The notes beneath the pieces were generated by a model, which did no database searches, was not told where the DNA came from, and worked only from the letters and a program-made list of their open reading frames with translations. The translations under genes were made by a program, and so were the position numbers. From Moellerella wisconsensis ATCC 35017 (GTDB taxonomy: Bacteria > Pseudomonadota > Gammaproteobacteria > Enterobacterales > Enterobacteriaceae): a DNA stretch of 64,000 nt. The stretch's first letter is position 1. Each line of letters starts with the position of its first letter. Where the stretch lies: contig NZ_LGAA01000022.1 in the NCBI RefSeq assembly GCF_001294465.1, positions 1 to 64,000 on the forward strand, in the 5' to 3' direction. Below are positions 36,711-47,565 of this stretch, in pieces.

Positions 36711-38543
36711 CTACTGTTTCAATGCATTATAAATCTTTTCTGCTAATGCGTATGAGATCGAGGGCACTTTTGCGATCTCTTCTACACTTGCATTACGTAA
36801 GGGTTGTAAACCCCCCATATATTTTAGCAGCATTTGCCGCCTTTTAGGTCCAATACCTTCAATTGATTCTAATGCGCTGGTATTTTTAACTTTTGCTCTT
36901 CGCTGACGATGCCCAGTGATCGCATGATTGTGTGATTCATCACGAATATGCTGGATAACATGCAATGCCGGTGAATCGGGAGGTAACGAAATTCCCTCAC
37001 CTTCAGGTTTAAAAAATAATGTTTCTAATCCTGCTTTACGATCACTACCTTTAGCTACACCAATTAATAAAGGATGATTTTTATTCCAATCAACTTCTAA
37101 TGATGAAAAAACATCTTTTGCTTGCGCGAGCTGTCCTTTACCTCCATCAATAAAAATTATATCGGGGATTTTATCCTCATCGAGATGCTTACCATAACGA
37201 CGCGTGAGTACTTGATGCATCGCCGCATAGTCATCACCACCAGTGATCCCAGAAATATTATAGCGCCTATATTCTGATTTTACTGGGCCATTTTCGTCAA
37301 AAACCACACATGAAGCTACTGTTTGGTCACCCATCGTATGTGAGATATCAAAGCACTCCATACGCTGAATATGTTCAATTCCAATCACCGTCGATAATGC
37401 ACGGAGCCGCTGATGAATTGTTGATTGCTGAGCTAATTTAGTGGTTAAAGCGATAGTCGCATTGGTTCTAGCTAATTTCAAGTAGCGCGCCCGAGCACCT
37501 CTAGGATGGGTCTGGATATTAATTTTACGGCCTGCAATCTCTGATAATGAATTAGCCAGTAATTCTTTATCAGGCAATGAGAAATCGAGTAATACCTCGC
37601 TCGGTAATGTTCTATTTTCACTGCCTTGTAAATAGAATTGTCCTAAGAATGTCTGAACAACTTCATTTAATAATGTTCCGTTAGGTATTTTAGGATAATA
37701 ACTGCGACTCCCTAATACTTTTCCTTGGCGAATAAACAATACATGTACACAAGCCATTCCAGCATCAAATGCAACACTAATTACATCTAAGTCATCTTCA
37801 CCGCCTGAAACATATTGTTGTTCAGTTACGGCTCTAACAGCTTGAATTTTATCACGATAACGGGCTGCTTCTTCAAAGCGTAAAGCTTTACTGGCTTCTT
37901 CCATACGCGTAATTAATCCGGACAATACTTGTTTATCTTTACCAGATAAAAATAATCGCACGTAATTTACTTGGCGTGCATATTCTTCGTCACTAATCAG
38001 CTCAGAAACACAAGGCCCTAAACATCGACCAATTTGATACTGTAGACAAGGCCGTGAGCGATTACGATAAACACTGTCTGTACATTGGCGAATTGGAAAT
38101 AATTTTTGCATTAATGCTAACGTTTCCCTCACCGCATATGAGTTTGGGAAAGGACCAAAATATTCACCTTTTTTATGTTTTGCTCCTCGATGCATCGATA
38201 ATCGTGGATGCCGTTCGCTGCTGAGAAAAATATAAGGATAGGATTTATCATCACGCAATAATACATTATAACGGGGCTGATAAAGCTTAATATAGTTATG
38301 TTCAAGTAGCAGTGCTTCGGTTTCAGTATGGGTAACCGTAACATCAATTTGTGCAATGTTTTTAACTAGTTGTTCAGTTTTTTTACTCGCAACATTGCTG
38401 CGAAAGTAGCTTGATAATCTTTTTTTCAGATCTTTAGCTTTTCCGACATAAATAACCGTCCCTGAGATATCGTACATCCGATAAACCCCTGGTTGGCTAG
38501 TAACCGTTTGTAAAAATGCACGTGAATTAAATTGATCTGCCAC
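36711..38543 (-). CDS. uvrC: Excinuclease ABC subunit C
   Basis: Nuclease of nucleotide excision repair, cutting on both sides of a lesion in the UvrB-DNA complex. 610 aa, equal to E. coli. The GIY-YIG 3' incision domain is at about 19-95 ([20 protein letters not shown]), then a Cys-rich segment ([27 protein letters not shown], split at Arg), a UVR domain for UvrB contact (about 205-240), the RNase H-like 5' incision domain ([27 protein letters not shown]) and a C-terminal helix-hairpin-helix pair ([15 protein letters not shown]). The start is GTG at 38543 and overlaps uvrY by 17 bp, which suggests translational coupling. Confidence 0.97.
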   Translation of the reverse strand: MADQFNSRAFLQTVTSQPGVYRMYDISGTVIYVGKAKDLKKRLSSYFRSNVASKKTEQLVKNIAQIDVTVTHTETEALLLEHNYIKLYQPRYNVLLRDDKSYPYIFLSSERHPRLSMHRGAKHKKGEYFGPFPNSYAVRETLALMQKLFPIRQCTDSVYRNRSRPCLQYQIGRCLGPCVSELISDEEYARQVNYVRLFLSGKDKQVLSGLITRMEEASKALRFEEAARYRDKIQAVRAVTEQQYVSGGEDDLDVISVAFDAGMACVHVLFIRQGKVLGSRSYYPKIPNGTLLNEVVQTFLGQFYLQGSENRTLPSEVLLDFSLPDKELLANSLSEIAGRKINIQTHPRGARARYLKLARTNATIALTTKLAQQSTIHQRLRALSTVIGIEHIQRMECFDISHTMGDQTVASCVVFDENGPVKSEYRRYNISGITGGDDYAAMHQVLTRRYGKHLDEDKIPDIIFIDGGKGQLAQAKDVFSSLEVDWNKNHPLLIGVAKGSDRKAGLETLFFKPEGEGISLPPDSPALHVIQHIRDESHNHAITGHRQRRAKVKNTSALESIEGIGPKRRQMLLKYMGGLQPLRNASVEEIAKVPSISYALAEKIYNALKQ

Positions 38544-39195
38544 TTTGATAAACCCGCTCTATTGCTATTAATCCATAGCTTATTGCTATATGAGTTAATT
38601 CTACATCACTACGGATATTTAGTTTACTAAACATTCTATAACGATAAGAATTAACTGTTTTAGGACTAATTTGCAAACGTTCTGCGATAACAGTAACCGC
38701 AACCCCCCCTGCAATCAAGTGCATAATCTCCATTTCTCGCCGTGAAAGTATCGCGTATAAGTCGCATTGCTCAGCATAACTAGCACGATGTAACGCTAAT
38801 TTCTGTGCTATATCTGGCGATAAAAATTTTTGCCGTGTATTAACTACTTTTACTGCATCAATAATATTGTCCATGGTGGCACTGATACTGAGTATGCCAT
38901 GAACCCCCATTTCTAACGATTTCAATAAACAAGCATAATTGTCATATGCCGAGTGTAATAAAATCACTGCATCTGGTTGTAAGCGCATCAGAGTTTGTAT
39001 TTTATCTAAAGAGATAAAATGGCACTGATTTGCATTCATTAAAATAACATCCGTATTATGATGTCGGCACCATATGATAGCCTGGCTCACCATAGATACC
39101 GCTTCCAATACTTTAAGGCGTGAGCTCTTCGTAAAAATAGACTGTAATCCATGTAAGATAATATTATTATCTTCAATAATGAGTATATTAATCAA
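38527..39195 (-). CDS. uvrY: UvrY/GacA/SirA-type response regulator with non-canonical receiver (D54N, K104I)
   Basis: In relatives UvrY receives phosphate from BarA and activates csrB/csrC transcription. The 222-aa protein keeps the LuxR-type helix-turn-helix ([15 protein letters not shown] through [20 protein letters not shown]) and the uvrY-uvrC overlap, so orthology is secure. The receiver is degenerate: the phospho-acceptor position 54 is Asn (DVILMNANQ against DVVLMDMSM in E. coli), the conserved Lys at 104 is Ile (GILSISAT), and the first acidic pair is E8-D9. Ser82 at the switch position is kept. The Asn codon is AAT in the sequence. The protein is therefore expected to act without phosphorylation, as a constitutive or ligand-sensing regulator. 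No frameshift or stop is present, so it is not a simple pseudogene. Confidence 0.9.
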   Translation of the reverse strand: MINILIIEDNNIILHGLQSIFTKSSRLKVLEAVSMVSQAIIWCRHHNTDVILMNANQCHFISLDKIQTLMRLQPDAVILLHSAYDNYACLLKSLEMGVHGILSISATMDNIIDAVKVVNTRQKFLSPDIAQKLALHRASYAEQCDLYAILSRREMEIMHLIAGGVAVTVIAERLQISPKTVNSYRYRMFSKLNIRSDVELTHIAISYGLIAIERVYQSGRSI

Positions 39196-39514
39196 AGAAT
39201 ATCCTTCTTCTTAGTTAATATTTTTTATATCTTTAATAATCAGTCTGAATAAACCTGATCCCCAGATAATCAAATATCTTATTTGTCATGCTAATAAAAT
39301 GACTAAATTATTGAGCTAACATTATTAATCACCAGCGATGCATACTATAAACATTCAATAATTCAATATCAAACAAGCTTAATCATACAATAAGCGTTTC
39401 ATTACAGCATTAAAAGATAGAATAGAAAGTTTATAGCTTTTGATTTATTTAATTATCATTTAAATGAATTGATTTATATTTGATATTCAAATTAATTTTT
39501 ATTTAGTTCCAAAT

Positions 39515-39547
39515 AAAAATAGCTATCCTTACGAATAGCTATTTTTA
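39515..39547. terminator. Bidirectional terminator downstream of psiE
   Basis: AAAAATAGCTAT pairs with ATAGCTATTTTT over CCTTACGA. It ends psiE (minus strand). The rest of 39196-39514, the uvrY promoter region, shows no other recognisable element. Confidence 0.75.
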
Positions 39548-39618
39548 TCATATTTATCTGTTTTAGCGACATCATGCCTAAATAGACTATTTAGCAACTC
39601 TTTGAATCTTATCATCCG

Positions 39619-40038
39619 CTAGGCACGTTTTAATTTTTCCGTATTGGCTAAGTAAAGTGCAATAACCAGAACTAGAATGGCCCCCGCGTGTAGTAGTGTC
39701 GTCGTTGGGTCGCTATGATCAACAATAATCAGACGAATTATTGCAGTTATCCCTATATAGATAAAATAACGTAATGGGAAATGATAACCTGATGTAAAAT
39801 ACTTAATAATCAGAGCAATAAACTCGAAATACAAAAAATATGTAACAATACTTTCGAGCAGTTGATAAGAAGTTGTCTCCTGTACTTCGTTTAATATATC
39901 ACCAAACATTAATGATGATAAAATATAAGTTTCTTTAACTAAAAAGAACACTAGTACTGTCGCAAGACAGATTAATCCCAAATTAAGAACCCACTGTAGT
40001 AGCGAGGCCATCTTTTCTATATAGTTGATATCTTTCAT
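39619..40038 (-). CDS. psiE: Phosphate-starvation-inducible protein PsiE
   Basis: A 139-aa inner membrane protein with four helices, matching E. coli PsiE (136 aa): [56 protein letters not shown] and LIIVDHSDP, with LANTEKLKR at the end. In E. coli it is activated by PhoB and repressed by cAMP-CRP; its function is unknown. ATG 40038 has AGGA 11 nt upstream and is preferred to the GTG at 40056. No Pho box was recognised upstream. Monocistronic. Confidence 0.93.
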   Translation of the reverse strand: MKDINYIEKMASLLQWVLNLGLICLATVLVFFLVKETYILSSLMFGDILNEVQETTSYQLLESIVTYFLYFEFIALIIKYFTSGYHFPLRYFIYIGITAIIRLIIVDHSDPTTTLLHAGAILVLVIALYLANTEKLKRA

Positions 40039-40307
40039 CTTTATGTATTCCTGCACTACAATTTAAACCGCATTATTTTTAAACTAAATTTTAATGCTAT
40101 ATTTTAAGCCAAATTCCAAGCCTCTTTTCCATCTATCTGCATCAGTGGACTTATTTTTATCACACCGTACCTTAAAACCCTCTTAAATTATGTTACTTCA
40201 GACGAGGTATCAAAAGCATTGGCTATTACCTAGTACGAAAACTATACACTTTCAATCAATACAGAATCATGCAAAAAATCAGTTAGATACAAAATACTAG
40301 GGAATAT

Positions 40308-40574
40308 TTAACTTCTTGATTTTATTTTTATCTGTTTACTAGAAAAACGTTTATCTAGATCGACATCGCTAATTAAAATCCGATTAAATTCATTATTTTC
40401 TCGAATAGATTCAATATCTGCATCAGAGTGTGAAGCTTGAGAATGCACAATATGGGATACTTGATAAACAACTGGCGAAGATAAATCACTAGCAGAAGCT
40501 ACCGCTGTGCTAAATGCAAGGCTAATCGCTATCAGTAAGCCAAAGACTGATTTAGTCCAAAAATCATTTGCCAT
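40308..40574 (-). CDS. Small exported protein, unknown
   Basis: An 88-aa protein not recognised. The N-terminus (KSVFGLLIAISLAFSTAVASA) is a signal peptide, with cleavage likely after ASA. The short mature part has His-rich HIVHSQASHSD, an acidic segment (DADIESIRENNEF) and a basic C-terminus (KQIKIKSRS), with no Cys. GGAG lies about 8 nt before the ATG. Monocistronic between psiE and a nitroreductase. Confidence 0.55.
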   Translation of the reverse strand: MANDFWTKSVFGLLIAISLAFSTAVASASDLSSPVVYQVSHIVHSQASHSDADIESIRENNEFNRILISDVDLDKRFSSKQIKIKSRS

Positions 40575-40703
40575 ATTTATTTACTCCAGATAGACAGTTA
40601 AGTTGTTATTCATTTAACACCTAAAACTGCAATGGAGTGACAGTTAAGCGTAATAATTTGCGATTTTCATGTAAAGTTATCAGTAAGATAAACAGTATAT
40701 AAA

Positions 40704-40739
40704 CAAGAAGGCCGATAAAAATATCACCGTACCTTCTTG
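40704..40739 (-). terminator. Hairpin after the nitroreductase gene
   Basis: CAAGAAGG (40704-40711) pairs with CCTTCTTG (40732-40739). On the minus strand it is followed by TTTATATA. It lies 34 bp downstream of the nitroreductase stop codon. Confidence 0.55.
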
Positions 40740-40773
40740 GTTTAAACCATATTGAAGCTAATCAATCAAATAA

Positions 40774-41379
40774 TTAAAAATGATCGACTTTCACAACATC
40801 GGAAAAATCAAATTTTCCTGTTCGTGGATATGGCTCAGTATTGGCTTTACCCACAGCAATCATCAGACAAACTTCATGATTTTCAGGTAGCTTGATTAAT
40901 TTTGCCATCGCATCAAAATCAAAACCATCCATTGGACAGCTATCTAACCCTTGGCCTTTCGCTGCTAGCATTAATGTTTGGGCAAAAATACCGGCACTTC
41001 GCATAATTTCATCACGCTGAACTTGAGGACGATCACGGTAATATTGATCAATTGCAGAAGTCATTAATGATTTAACTTGCTCTGTTGCCCCTTCCCAGAC
41101 ACGCTGCGGTTTGGTTTGCCAACTAGTCACTTCAGCACACAATACAATCAACATAGAGGCATCAGTCACTTGTGGTTGATCCCACGCAATTTCACGTATC
41201 TGCGCTCTTAATGCTGGGTCTTCAACTAACACCGGGCGCCAGTGTTGTAAGTTAAAGGCACTGGGCGCATTTTCTAATACTAACTCAATTAATTGCTTTT
41301 TTTGATCTGAACTCAATATAAATTTACTATCGAATTGTTTAGTTGCCCTACGTTGTTTGATAGCTTCTATCACGTTCAT
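40774..41379 (-). CDS. Nitroreductase family protein
   Basis: A 201-aa FMN-dependent oxidoreductase. Family features: the N-terminal RRATKQFDSKFILS, the FMN-binding NAPSAFNLQHWRPVLV, the central NAD(P)H/FMN segment SAGIFAQTLMLAAKGQGLDSCPM and the C-terminal IAVGKANTEPYPRTGKFDF. These flavoproteins reduce nitroaromatics or quinones, or act in dehydrogenation. The natural substrate cannot be read. AAGGAG lies upstream of the ATG at 41379. Single gene. Confidence 0.88.
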   Translation of the reverse strand: MNVIEAIKQRRATKQFDSKFILSSDQKKQLIELVLENAPSAFNLQHWRPVLVEDPALRAQIREIAWDQPQVTDASMLIVLCAEVTSWQTKPQRVWEGATEQVKSLMTSAIDQYYRDRPQVQRDEIMRSAGIFAQTLMLAAKGQGLDSCPMDGFDFDAMAKLIKLPENHEVCLMIAVGKANTEPYPRTGKFDFSDVVKVDHF

Positions 41380-41467
41380 CGCTAAACTCCTTGCTAATAA
41401 ATGGCAAAATTAACCTGACTTATTATCGACAATAATGACAGTTATCCGTTCAATCTAAACTGCTCAA

Positions 41468-42975
41468 TTAGTCACCACTCGGTGATTGCCTTTTTAAATC
41501 AATCAGTAATCGCCAACAAAAAAATCCTAGAATGAGTATACCAAGGCACAAAATGCTCCACAAAATATAATGTTGCCATTTCGTATCATTGGCTAAATTA
41601 TTTTTATTCTTCAAACGATCTGAACCACCCAGCTCAATAATATCTTTATCCGCTTCAATTTGATTAAATTGTGCCATCACCTGCTGGGGTGTCAACGAAC
41701 TCGCTAATAACTCGGTTAATGGCAAGCTGCCATTTTGAGCATTAATATTACCCCAGACTAATAAATAAGGCGCAACTCCTTGTGCATTAAAAATAATATT
41801 CATTCCATCACGCGTACCAGAAACATACGGAGGATGTTCCCCCCAACCACCTCTAAGCGCTGTTATACGCATTTTACGGATGATTAAATTATTCACGGTG
41901 ATCGGTAAGCTATATTTCTGCAGATCATTATCCTCTAATGAATAAACCACATAATTCCCTAAGTGGATCCACGGACCATCGGCATGTGATTGATAATCAA
42001 TTTTTATCGGTAATACCTGATTTTTTTGCTGTAATGTGATTTTTAGCGAACTAATCAATTGTTCTGTGGGCAAACGATAAGTAACTTCATTACGCGTTTC
42101 ACCTTCATTAGTTTGTTTAAACTTAAATACTTGTTGTCGCGCTTGTACATTTTTATGCTGAGAAATACCGTTTACAGACATAATTTTTGGCGCTGATTGT
42201 GATTTATCGGTATCGATAATTAGTAACCAATAGGCTGATTGAGCCTGTTTATTTAATACAATATTGCGGCTAATTAACTTACCATCAACTGACGTTAACT
42301 CCATTAATGGCACATTATTTGCCAACGGTGTCCAATTTTTTTATCGCTACTGCTGTACACCGTTGCTTTTGCTTGCCAATTATTAGTTATCGTGGACCAA
42401 TTAATAATTAATTGATCTAATGGCGTGGCTAATTCTTTCTCATCCTGAGCCACTAACAAATAGGCTTGATTATTCACATTTGAATGCTGTTCAATCATTG
42501 CCCCCGAAACTTTCAACCAGATACCCTTCTCAGTATTAATCTCTAACTGCGGCTTATTATCAGTCACACTGTTATTTGTAATAAATTGAGTTTGTACCGG
42601 ATACAGCATAAATTTTATCGGCGTTTGTACCGAATTTTCTGTGCTATCTTTAAACAGTGAAAATGGGATTTCCTCACCTTCGCTATTGAACACACTAATA
42701 TCTTGTAAACTGTCTGGATACGCCGAATTTAAATAGGCCTGCTCTGGTAATTGTAACCAATAAAAAGCGTCAGTATATTGGGTTACCAATGGCTTATTTA
42801 TCGATGAATTGCTTATCGGTACCTTTGGCGTGGTTAATTCAGTACCTTGATAAAAATCATATACCATCCATGCAGTGGTGTTATTTTCATTAGCAACAGC
42901 AGATAAAGTAAACACCGTCAATAATGATATCAATAACCGAATCAGTGCGGAAAACATAATCCTACTTTTTGGCAT
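41468..42975 (-). pseudogene. DUF3999 membrane protein, frameshifted at an A7 run
   Basis: Two reading frames join into one DUF3999 protein (about 500 aa). The first (42975 down to 42304) starts with a signal peptide and ends ATVYSSSDKK, then falls out of frame (IGHRWQIMCH-stop). The second (from 42325 down to 41468) continues from PLANNVPLMELTSVDG to a C-terminal membrane anchor (LWSILCLGILILGFFCW). Reading one extra A in the run of seven A (complement of 42336-42342) gives SSSDKKNWTPLANN, which restores the frame. Causes could be a real pseudogene, phase variation or slippage, or a sequencing error. The start overlaps the DUF2339 stop by 14 bp, so the two are one operon. Confidence 0.8.
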
Positions 42976-45715
42976 CGGATAATTCTCCGGTTTCTAATGG
43001 TGAAATTTGATTTCTCGGTGGTAACGGAGAAAAATAACCCACAACTAAAATTAATACAGCGACCACAATAAATGTTATCGCTTTGATTAATCCATCTTCA
43101 TTAGTTATGTCAATTAAAAATAGTTTAGCCATTACCGCACTAAGGATAATTGCACCTACAAACCAACTGATTCGTTGCTGTTTATTGTGAGCCATAATCA
43201 TGATAATTAACGCAACGAGAGTCCAAACTATCGATAATGTTGTTTGAATAAATCGTGAGTCTAAAATACTGCTGAGAGACCAATATAAATCAAGATAATC
43301 CACCAGCCCCCGTAATAAAACACCATTAAACCAACAAATACTTAAGATAATAATAGCTAAATTTAAGCTATTAACTAAGATCTTACGAGTCTTACTTGAC
43401 AGATTTTTTAACCGTCGAATACAACGCGTAGCACAAATCAATGCCACAATGCTAAATAGTCCCGCCTCATCCAATGGATTAAGTAAGGGAATATAAGTCC
43501 AAAATGTTAACTTTCCATCGAGTAAGTTTCCGGCTAATGAACAGCCAACCATTAATCCAATGAGCGGTAATGTAGCTAGCCAATATAATTTCTTATGCAA
43601 AACCATCGGATTAATACAACTCCGCTGTAACCAATAAAGCATTAATATAATTGCTACCATTGCCATGATATAAATAAAGTAGCTCCATTCCGTCATGCCC
43701 CAAGGCAATAATGAAACGAACCAAGATATTTCAACAGCCAAGAAACACAGAATCAGCCAATATGTAGCAATATGCATAGTCGCATAGAACCAGCGAGGAA
43801 CTTTTTGATAAGAATTAACAATAAATAGAATCAAGCTACCCAATAATACCGGCCAAATCAGTGAACTTTCAGCCTTACCTAAGGGTTCTTGATTATTAAT
43901 GAAATCTAAGAACAGATAATAATATCCCGCCAGCCACAATAATAATTGGCAATAAAGCAAACTTGCCCATTGAGTTTTCATTCCTACTACACGCCAAAAC
44001 CAGGCAGATAGAACAACTACTGCCATAATAGTAAAGCTTTCTGATTCTATGCTCCAAGATAGAATATCGGCGATATCGAATAGCCAGTTAGCCCATGCAC
44101 ATAAACTAAGCCATAAAAACAGTCGGCTAATAACTTTAGTTAATGGTTGTCCTGGGCGATAATAACGGAATAATACACCGGCAAAAGTACAGCATATAAT
44201 CAATACTGGCACCATATAAACACTACCTCGACTCCATGTTGTGAAGCCCAGTCCGCCGAGTAATGTCATACTACTAACAAAGATCAACAAGCTACCAGCG
44301 ATAATCACATTTCTACGATTTTGCTGAAAACCAAACCACAGAATAGCCAAACCTTCTACTGCCCAGACAATAGAGGTCCATTCATAAGAAATCGCGAGGG
44401 GAATGGCTAATGTTATAAATGCCATTCCCAAAGTAATGTATCCCAACGCTAAGTTTCTGCCTAAAAAATAATAACGTTTATGCGATATGTAGCCGATGAA
44501 TAAATATATTGCTGCAAAAATTAGTGCTGAAAATGCAGCGCCAAGGTAAAAAGGCTCAACTAATACATACTGCAACATAAAACTAATTATCGGTGGACCA
44601 AATAATAAAACATTATCAACTAACATCTGTTGATGTTGACAGTTTTTATTAGCGAAGAGCTGGGTCAATAAGCTGAAGATTATTAAGTTGGCGATTAATA
44701 ATAGCTGGCAAGAAAGATAATATTGGTGCTGATAGTATTCCATACCCCACATCAATGCAGTGCCATAAGTAAATATAAACCCTATCAGGTTTAACGGCCG
44801 CCAAGACTGCCAATAACTTATCACCAATATCCCAAGAGATAACATAAGGTAATAAGAAAACAATACAATATGACTCCCACCGCCAGTAGACAGTAAGATA
44901 GGCGCAGCATAGCCCCCAATAGATGCTAACATCGCCAAGCTTACTGCCCGCTGTAAAATAGCTAAAATTACACTCGCCGTACAAATAAATACCATCAACA
45001 TTAAGGCTGCAATATAAGGCAGCATGAAATACAGTTTACTGGCAGCAAACACGGTAATATATAAACCGCCTATCGCCCCGCCCTGCAAAATAAGCGCATA
45101 CAATAACCGTTTCTTTTTTAATCCAATCCCTAATCCTAATAATATAATGCAGCCAACTGCCGCAAAAATTAATCTAATTTGTGGCGATATTAGCTCTTTT
45201 TCGATACTGAATTTCAATAAATAGGCTAAGCCCAAAAATAACAATAAGATACCAATTTTAGCTAATGGATTGCCTTTAAATAACCAAGAAATAAAATGGC
45301 TAACCACAGTGATAACTTCAGGGGATTTATTAACCTTAGACTGTAGTTCTGGCGCTGTAAAAGAAGGGATATCAATCATTCCTTGAGCCTTCAAGGAAGA
45401 CATATCTGCTGTCTCTATTTCACTTTGTTCACTCGGAATCGCTTTTATCTGCACATTTGTGGGTAATAGTTGCTCTTGTTGACCATGAGTCGGCGAAGTA
45501 ATATCCGAGGATGAAAATGTCGGTGACGGTAACGATGACGACGATAAAATGGACGACGCTGAAGATAATCGTCGTTCAAGTTGCTGAATCTTTTGCTTTT
45601 GAAGTGCTAATTCTTGCTGTATCCGCTTGGTACGACCCATCGCAATCAATGCCAATATAGGGGAAATAATTAGCAGACTAACAATCAACAATCCGATAAA
45701 TAACAGTTCATCCAC
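42962..45715 (-). CDS. DUF2339 large polytopic membrane protein
   Basis: A 917-aa protein. The N-terminal helix is followed by a coiled coil (MGRTKRIQQELALQKQKIQQLERRL, split in function) and a Ser-rich linker, then about 24 or more hydrophobic helices fill residues 150-900, as in the DUF2339 family. Recognisable blocks include LAKIGILLLFLGLAYLLKFS and the AYELTSIVWAVEGLAILWFG-like core SYEWTSIVWAVEGLAILW. The start is GTG 45715. Function is unknown; DUF2339 genes usually sit beside DUF3999 genes, as here. The pair may form a membrane complex with its periplasmic DUF3999 partner, but that partner is frameshifted here. Confidence 0.85.
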   Translation of the reverse strand: MDELLFIGLLIVSLLIISPILALIAMGRTKRIQQELALQKQKIQQLERRLSSASSILSSSSLPSPTFSSSDITSPTHGQQEQLLPTNVQIKAIPSEQSEIETADMSSLKAQGMIDIPSFTAPELQSKVNKSPEVITVVSHFISWLFKGNPLAKIGILLLFLGLAYLLKFSIEKELISPQIRLIFAAVGCIILLGLGIGLKKKRLLYALILQGGAIGGLYITVFAASKLYFMLPYIAALMLMVFICTASVILAILQRAVSLAMLASIGGYAAPILLSTGGGSHIVLFSYYLMLSLGILVISYWQSWRPLNLIGFIFTYGTALMWGMEYYQHQYYLSCQLLLIANLIIFSLLTQLFANKNCQHQQMLVDNVLLFGPPIISFMLQYVLVEPFYLGAAFSALIFAAIYLFIGYISHKRYYFLGRNLALGYITLGMAFITLAIPLAISYEWTSIVWAVEGLAILWFGFQQNRRNVIIAGSLLIFVSSMTLLGGLGFTTWSRGSVYMVPVLIICCTFAGVLFRYYRPGQPLTKVISRLFLWLSLCAWANWLFDIADILSWSIESESFTIMAVVVLSAWFWRVVGMKTQWASLLYCQLLLWLAGYYYLFLDFINNQEPLGKAESSLIWPVLLGSLILFIVNSYQKVPRWFYATMHIATYWLILCFLAVEISWFVSLLPWGMTEWSYFIYIMAMVAIILMLYWLQRSCINPMVLHKKLYWLATLPLIGLMVGCSLAGNLLDGKLTFWTYIPLLNPLDEAGLFSIVALICATRCIRRLKNLSSKTRKILVNSLNLAIIILSICWFNGVLLRGLVDYLDLYWSLSSILDSRFIQTTLSIVWTLVALIIMIMAHNKQQRISWFVGAIILSAVMAKLFLIDITNEDGLIKAITFIVVAVLILVVGYFSPLPPRNQISPLETGELSDAKK

Positions 45716-46375
45716 TCTGGGTTATCTCTCAAATGTAGGGACGGGAAGGTTTCCTCATCATCGCCATGAAGTAATAGGCTGATCAGTAATTAATAGCAAT
45801 AACATCCATCTGGGTTAAAAACACATTTGCCACATAAGCGTTCTATCATCAAATAATCATTCGCCATGACAAGTATAAAACGAATAGTGAATACGCGCCA
45901 TTAGTGTATTTGTTATTACATTAATCAATCGTAATACCAACATCTCAGCTAGTTCCCTGACTATGTTTAGTTTGGAATAAGCATTAATGATAACTGATCT
46001 CATCAAGCAATACTTAGTATGATAAATCATTTATTTTCCACAAAATTTTAAGCCAAATAAATCGCAAATCGTACTATTTAAAATTTAATTTTTCTAAAAA
46101 AACATTTCATTTGAATTAAAAATCTTTCATTGATATTAATCTCTCAAAAATAAAACCTAACTCTGTTTTATAAATAAATAATGTGTATAGTTAATATATT
46201 ATAATTATAAAAATGTTTCTGTTCACCATAATCTAATAATAGAAATAATAAATAGTTTATTGCGTTTACGTGCTGATGTTTAATTCTGATAACTTTATAA
46301 TGAACCTATCATAATGAACACATCAAAATAGGGTTTTATTAACTGATATTTAAATAATATTAATATATTTAGACT
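45716..46375. other. Divergent intergenic region, 660 bp
   Basis: No gene is seen. AT-rich DNA with promoters presumed for the DUF2339 operon (left) and the AEC carrier (right). Confidence 0.3.
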
Positions 46376-46389
46376 TACCTCATGAGGTA
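46376..46389 (+). promoter_or_regulatory. Palindrome covering the ribosome site of the AEC carrier gene
   Basis: TACCTCATGAGGTA is a perfect 14-bp palindrome containing the AGGT ribosome site, 4 bp before the ATG. As RNA it folds to a 5-bp stem that hides the site; as DNA it could be an operator. Confidence 0.45.
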
Positions 46390-46393
46390 GAAC

Positions 46394-47320
46394 ATGATTT
46401 TATTCCAGACAATTTTGGCCGCCTTAGGCCCCATTATTCTAGGCTTGGCCGTTGGCTATTTTTCTGGCAAATACGGCTTCATAAAAAGAGAATATTCCCA
46501 AGCATTTGCTGATTTTGTGGTCAAAATAGCTTTACCTTTTGCACTTTTTTTAGCCGCGGCAACGGCTTCGCCTTCAGTGATCCTCAATATTGATTATTTA
46601 CTGGCGTTGGCTGCCGGTCTAATCATCTCTTACGCTATAGGTTTTATCCTCGGAAAAATTTGTTTTAAACACGATAAAAAAGATGCTGCCATGCAAGCTC
46701 TTTCGGTATCCTTTCCGGATATGGCCTATTGTGGTCCACCGGTATTATTAGCCACTGTAGGTTCTTCTGGGCTAATTGCCATGGTACTCGGTAACCTTAT
46801 CTATACAGTGATTATTATTCCATTTACTTTATTAATGATAAGTGGCAATAAACAAGGCAAAAGTATTTCAAGTTCATTACTCCATGCTGTTTCTCAACCT
46901 TTAGTTTTTTTACCTATTCTTGGGGCTATTTTAGCCATCACTGGGGTAAAACTGCCTGAAGTCGTACAGAACTCCGTCAATGAATTAGGAAAAACTGCCG
47001 GCGGGGTCGCGCTATTCTTCTTAGGGTTATTACTTTCTGGCATCAAGCTAGTCATCAACCGCGAAATTATCTTTAATGTGGGGATCAAAAATATTATTCA
47101 GCCTGCATTAATTTTAGCTACAGGTATGGCATTGGGACTGGAAAATGATTTACTTAAAGCTGCATTTCTTATCGGTGTACTCCCTACAGCGACCGCCGTA
47201 CCTGCATTAGCGATCACCAATAAAGCCTATACCGATACCGCAGCAGCAACCGTGCTGTTAAGTACCTTGTTCGCGTTAGTATCGATTATTGTCGGTATTT
47301 CAATTGTCGAAATGATGTAA
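46394..47320 (+). CDS. Auxin efflux carrier (AEC) family transporter
   Basis: A 308-aa membrane protein with ten helices in two repeats: the N-terminal AALGPIILGLAVGYFSGKYG and the C-terminal ALILATGMALGLEND, with GVLPTATAVPALAITNKAY in the last repeat. AEC members in bacteria (MdcF, MleP, YfdV) carry malonate, malate or related organic acids. The substrate is unknown; gene context (glpX downstream, about 245 bp away) does not help. A palindrome sits over its ribosome site. Confidence 0.85.
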   Translation: MILFQTILAALGPIILGLAVGYFSGKYGFIKREYSQAFADFVVKIALPFALFLAAATASPSVILNIDYLLALAAGLIISYAIGFILGKICFKHDKKDAAMQALSVSFPDMAYCGPPVLLATVGSSGLIAMVLGNLIYTVIIIPFTLLMISGNKQGKSISSSLLHAVSQPLVFLPILGAILAITGVKLPEVVQNSVNELGKTAGGVALFFLGLLLSGIKLVINREIIFNVGIKNIIQPALILATGMALGLENDLLKAAFLIGVLPTATAVPALAITNKAYTDTAAATVLLSTLFALVSIIVGISIVEMM

Positions 47321-47565
47321 GGTAAACTATCTATCGGGCAACAGCGTCATACAAATATTATTATGCCGATGTTGCCTAAGATATCTTAACCATCAAGATA
47401 CCACGACTGCGCTGAATTGATTTAAAATAATAATCTTATCTAGCTGGATACTTTGTCCCCTATTTTTCTCATTTTCTCCACAGTTAAGTTTGCAACCCAT
47501 TGACTAAAAAAAGTATCATATCCCTATTATTTCCTTCCATTTCTTCACTCGAGAACTAGTTAATC

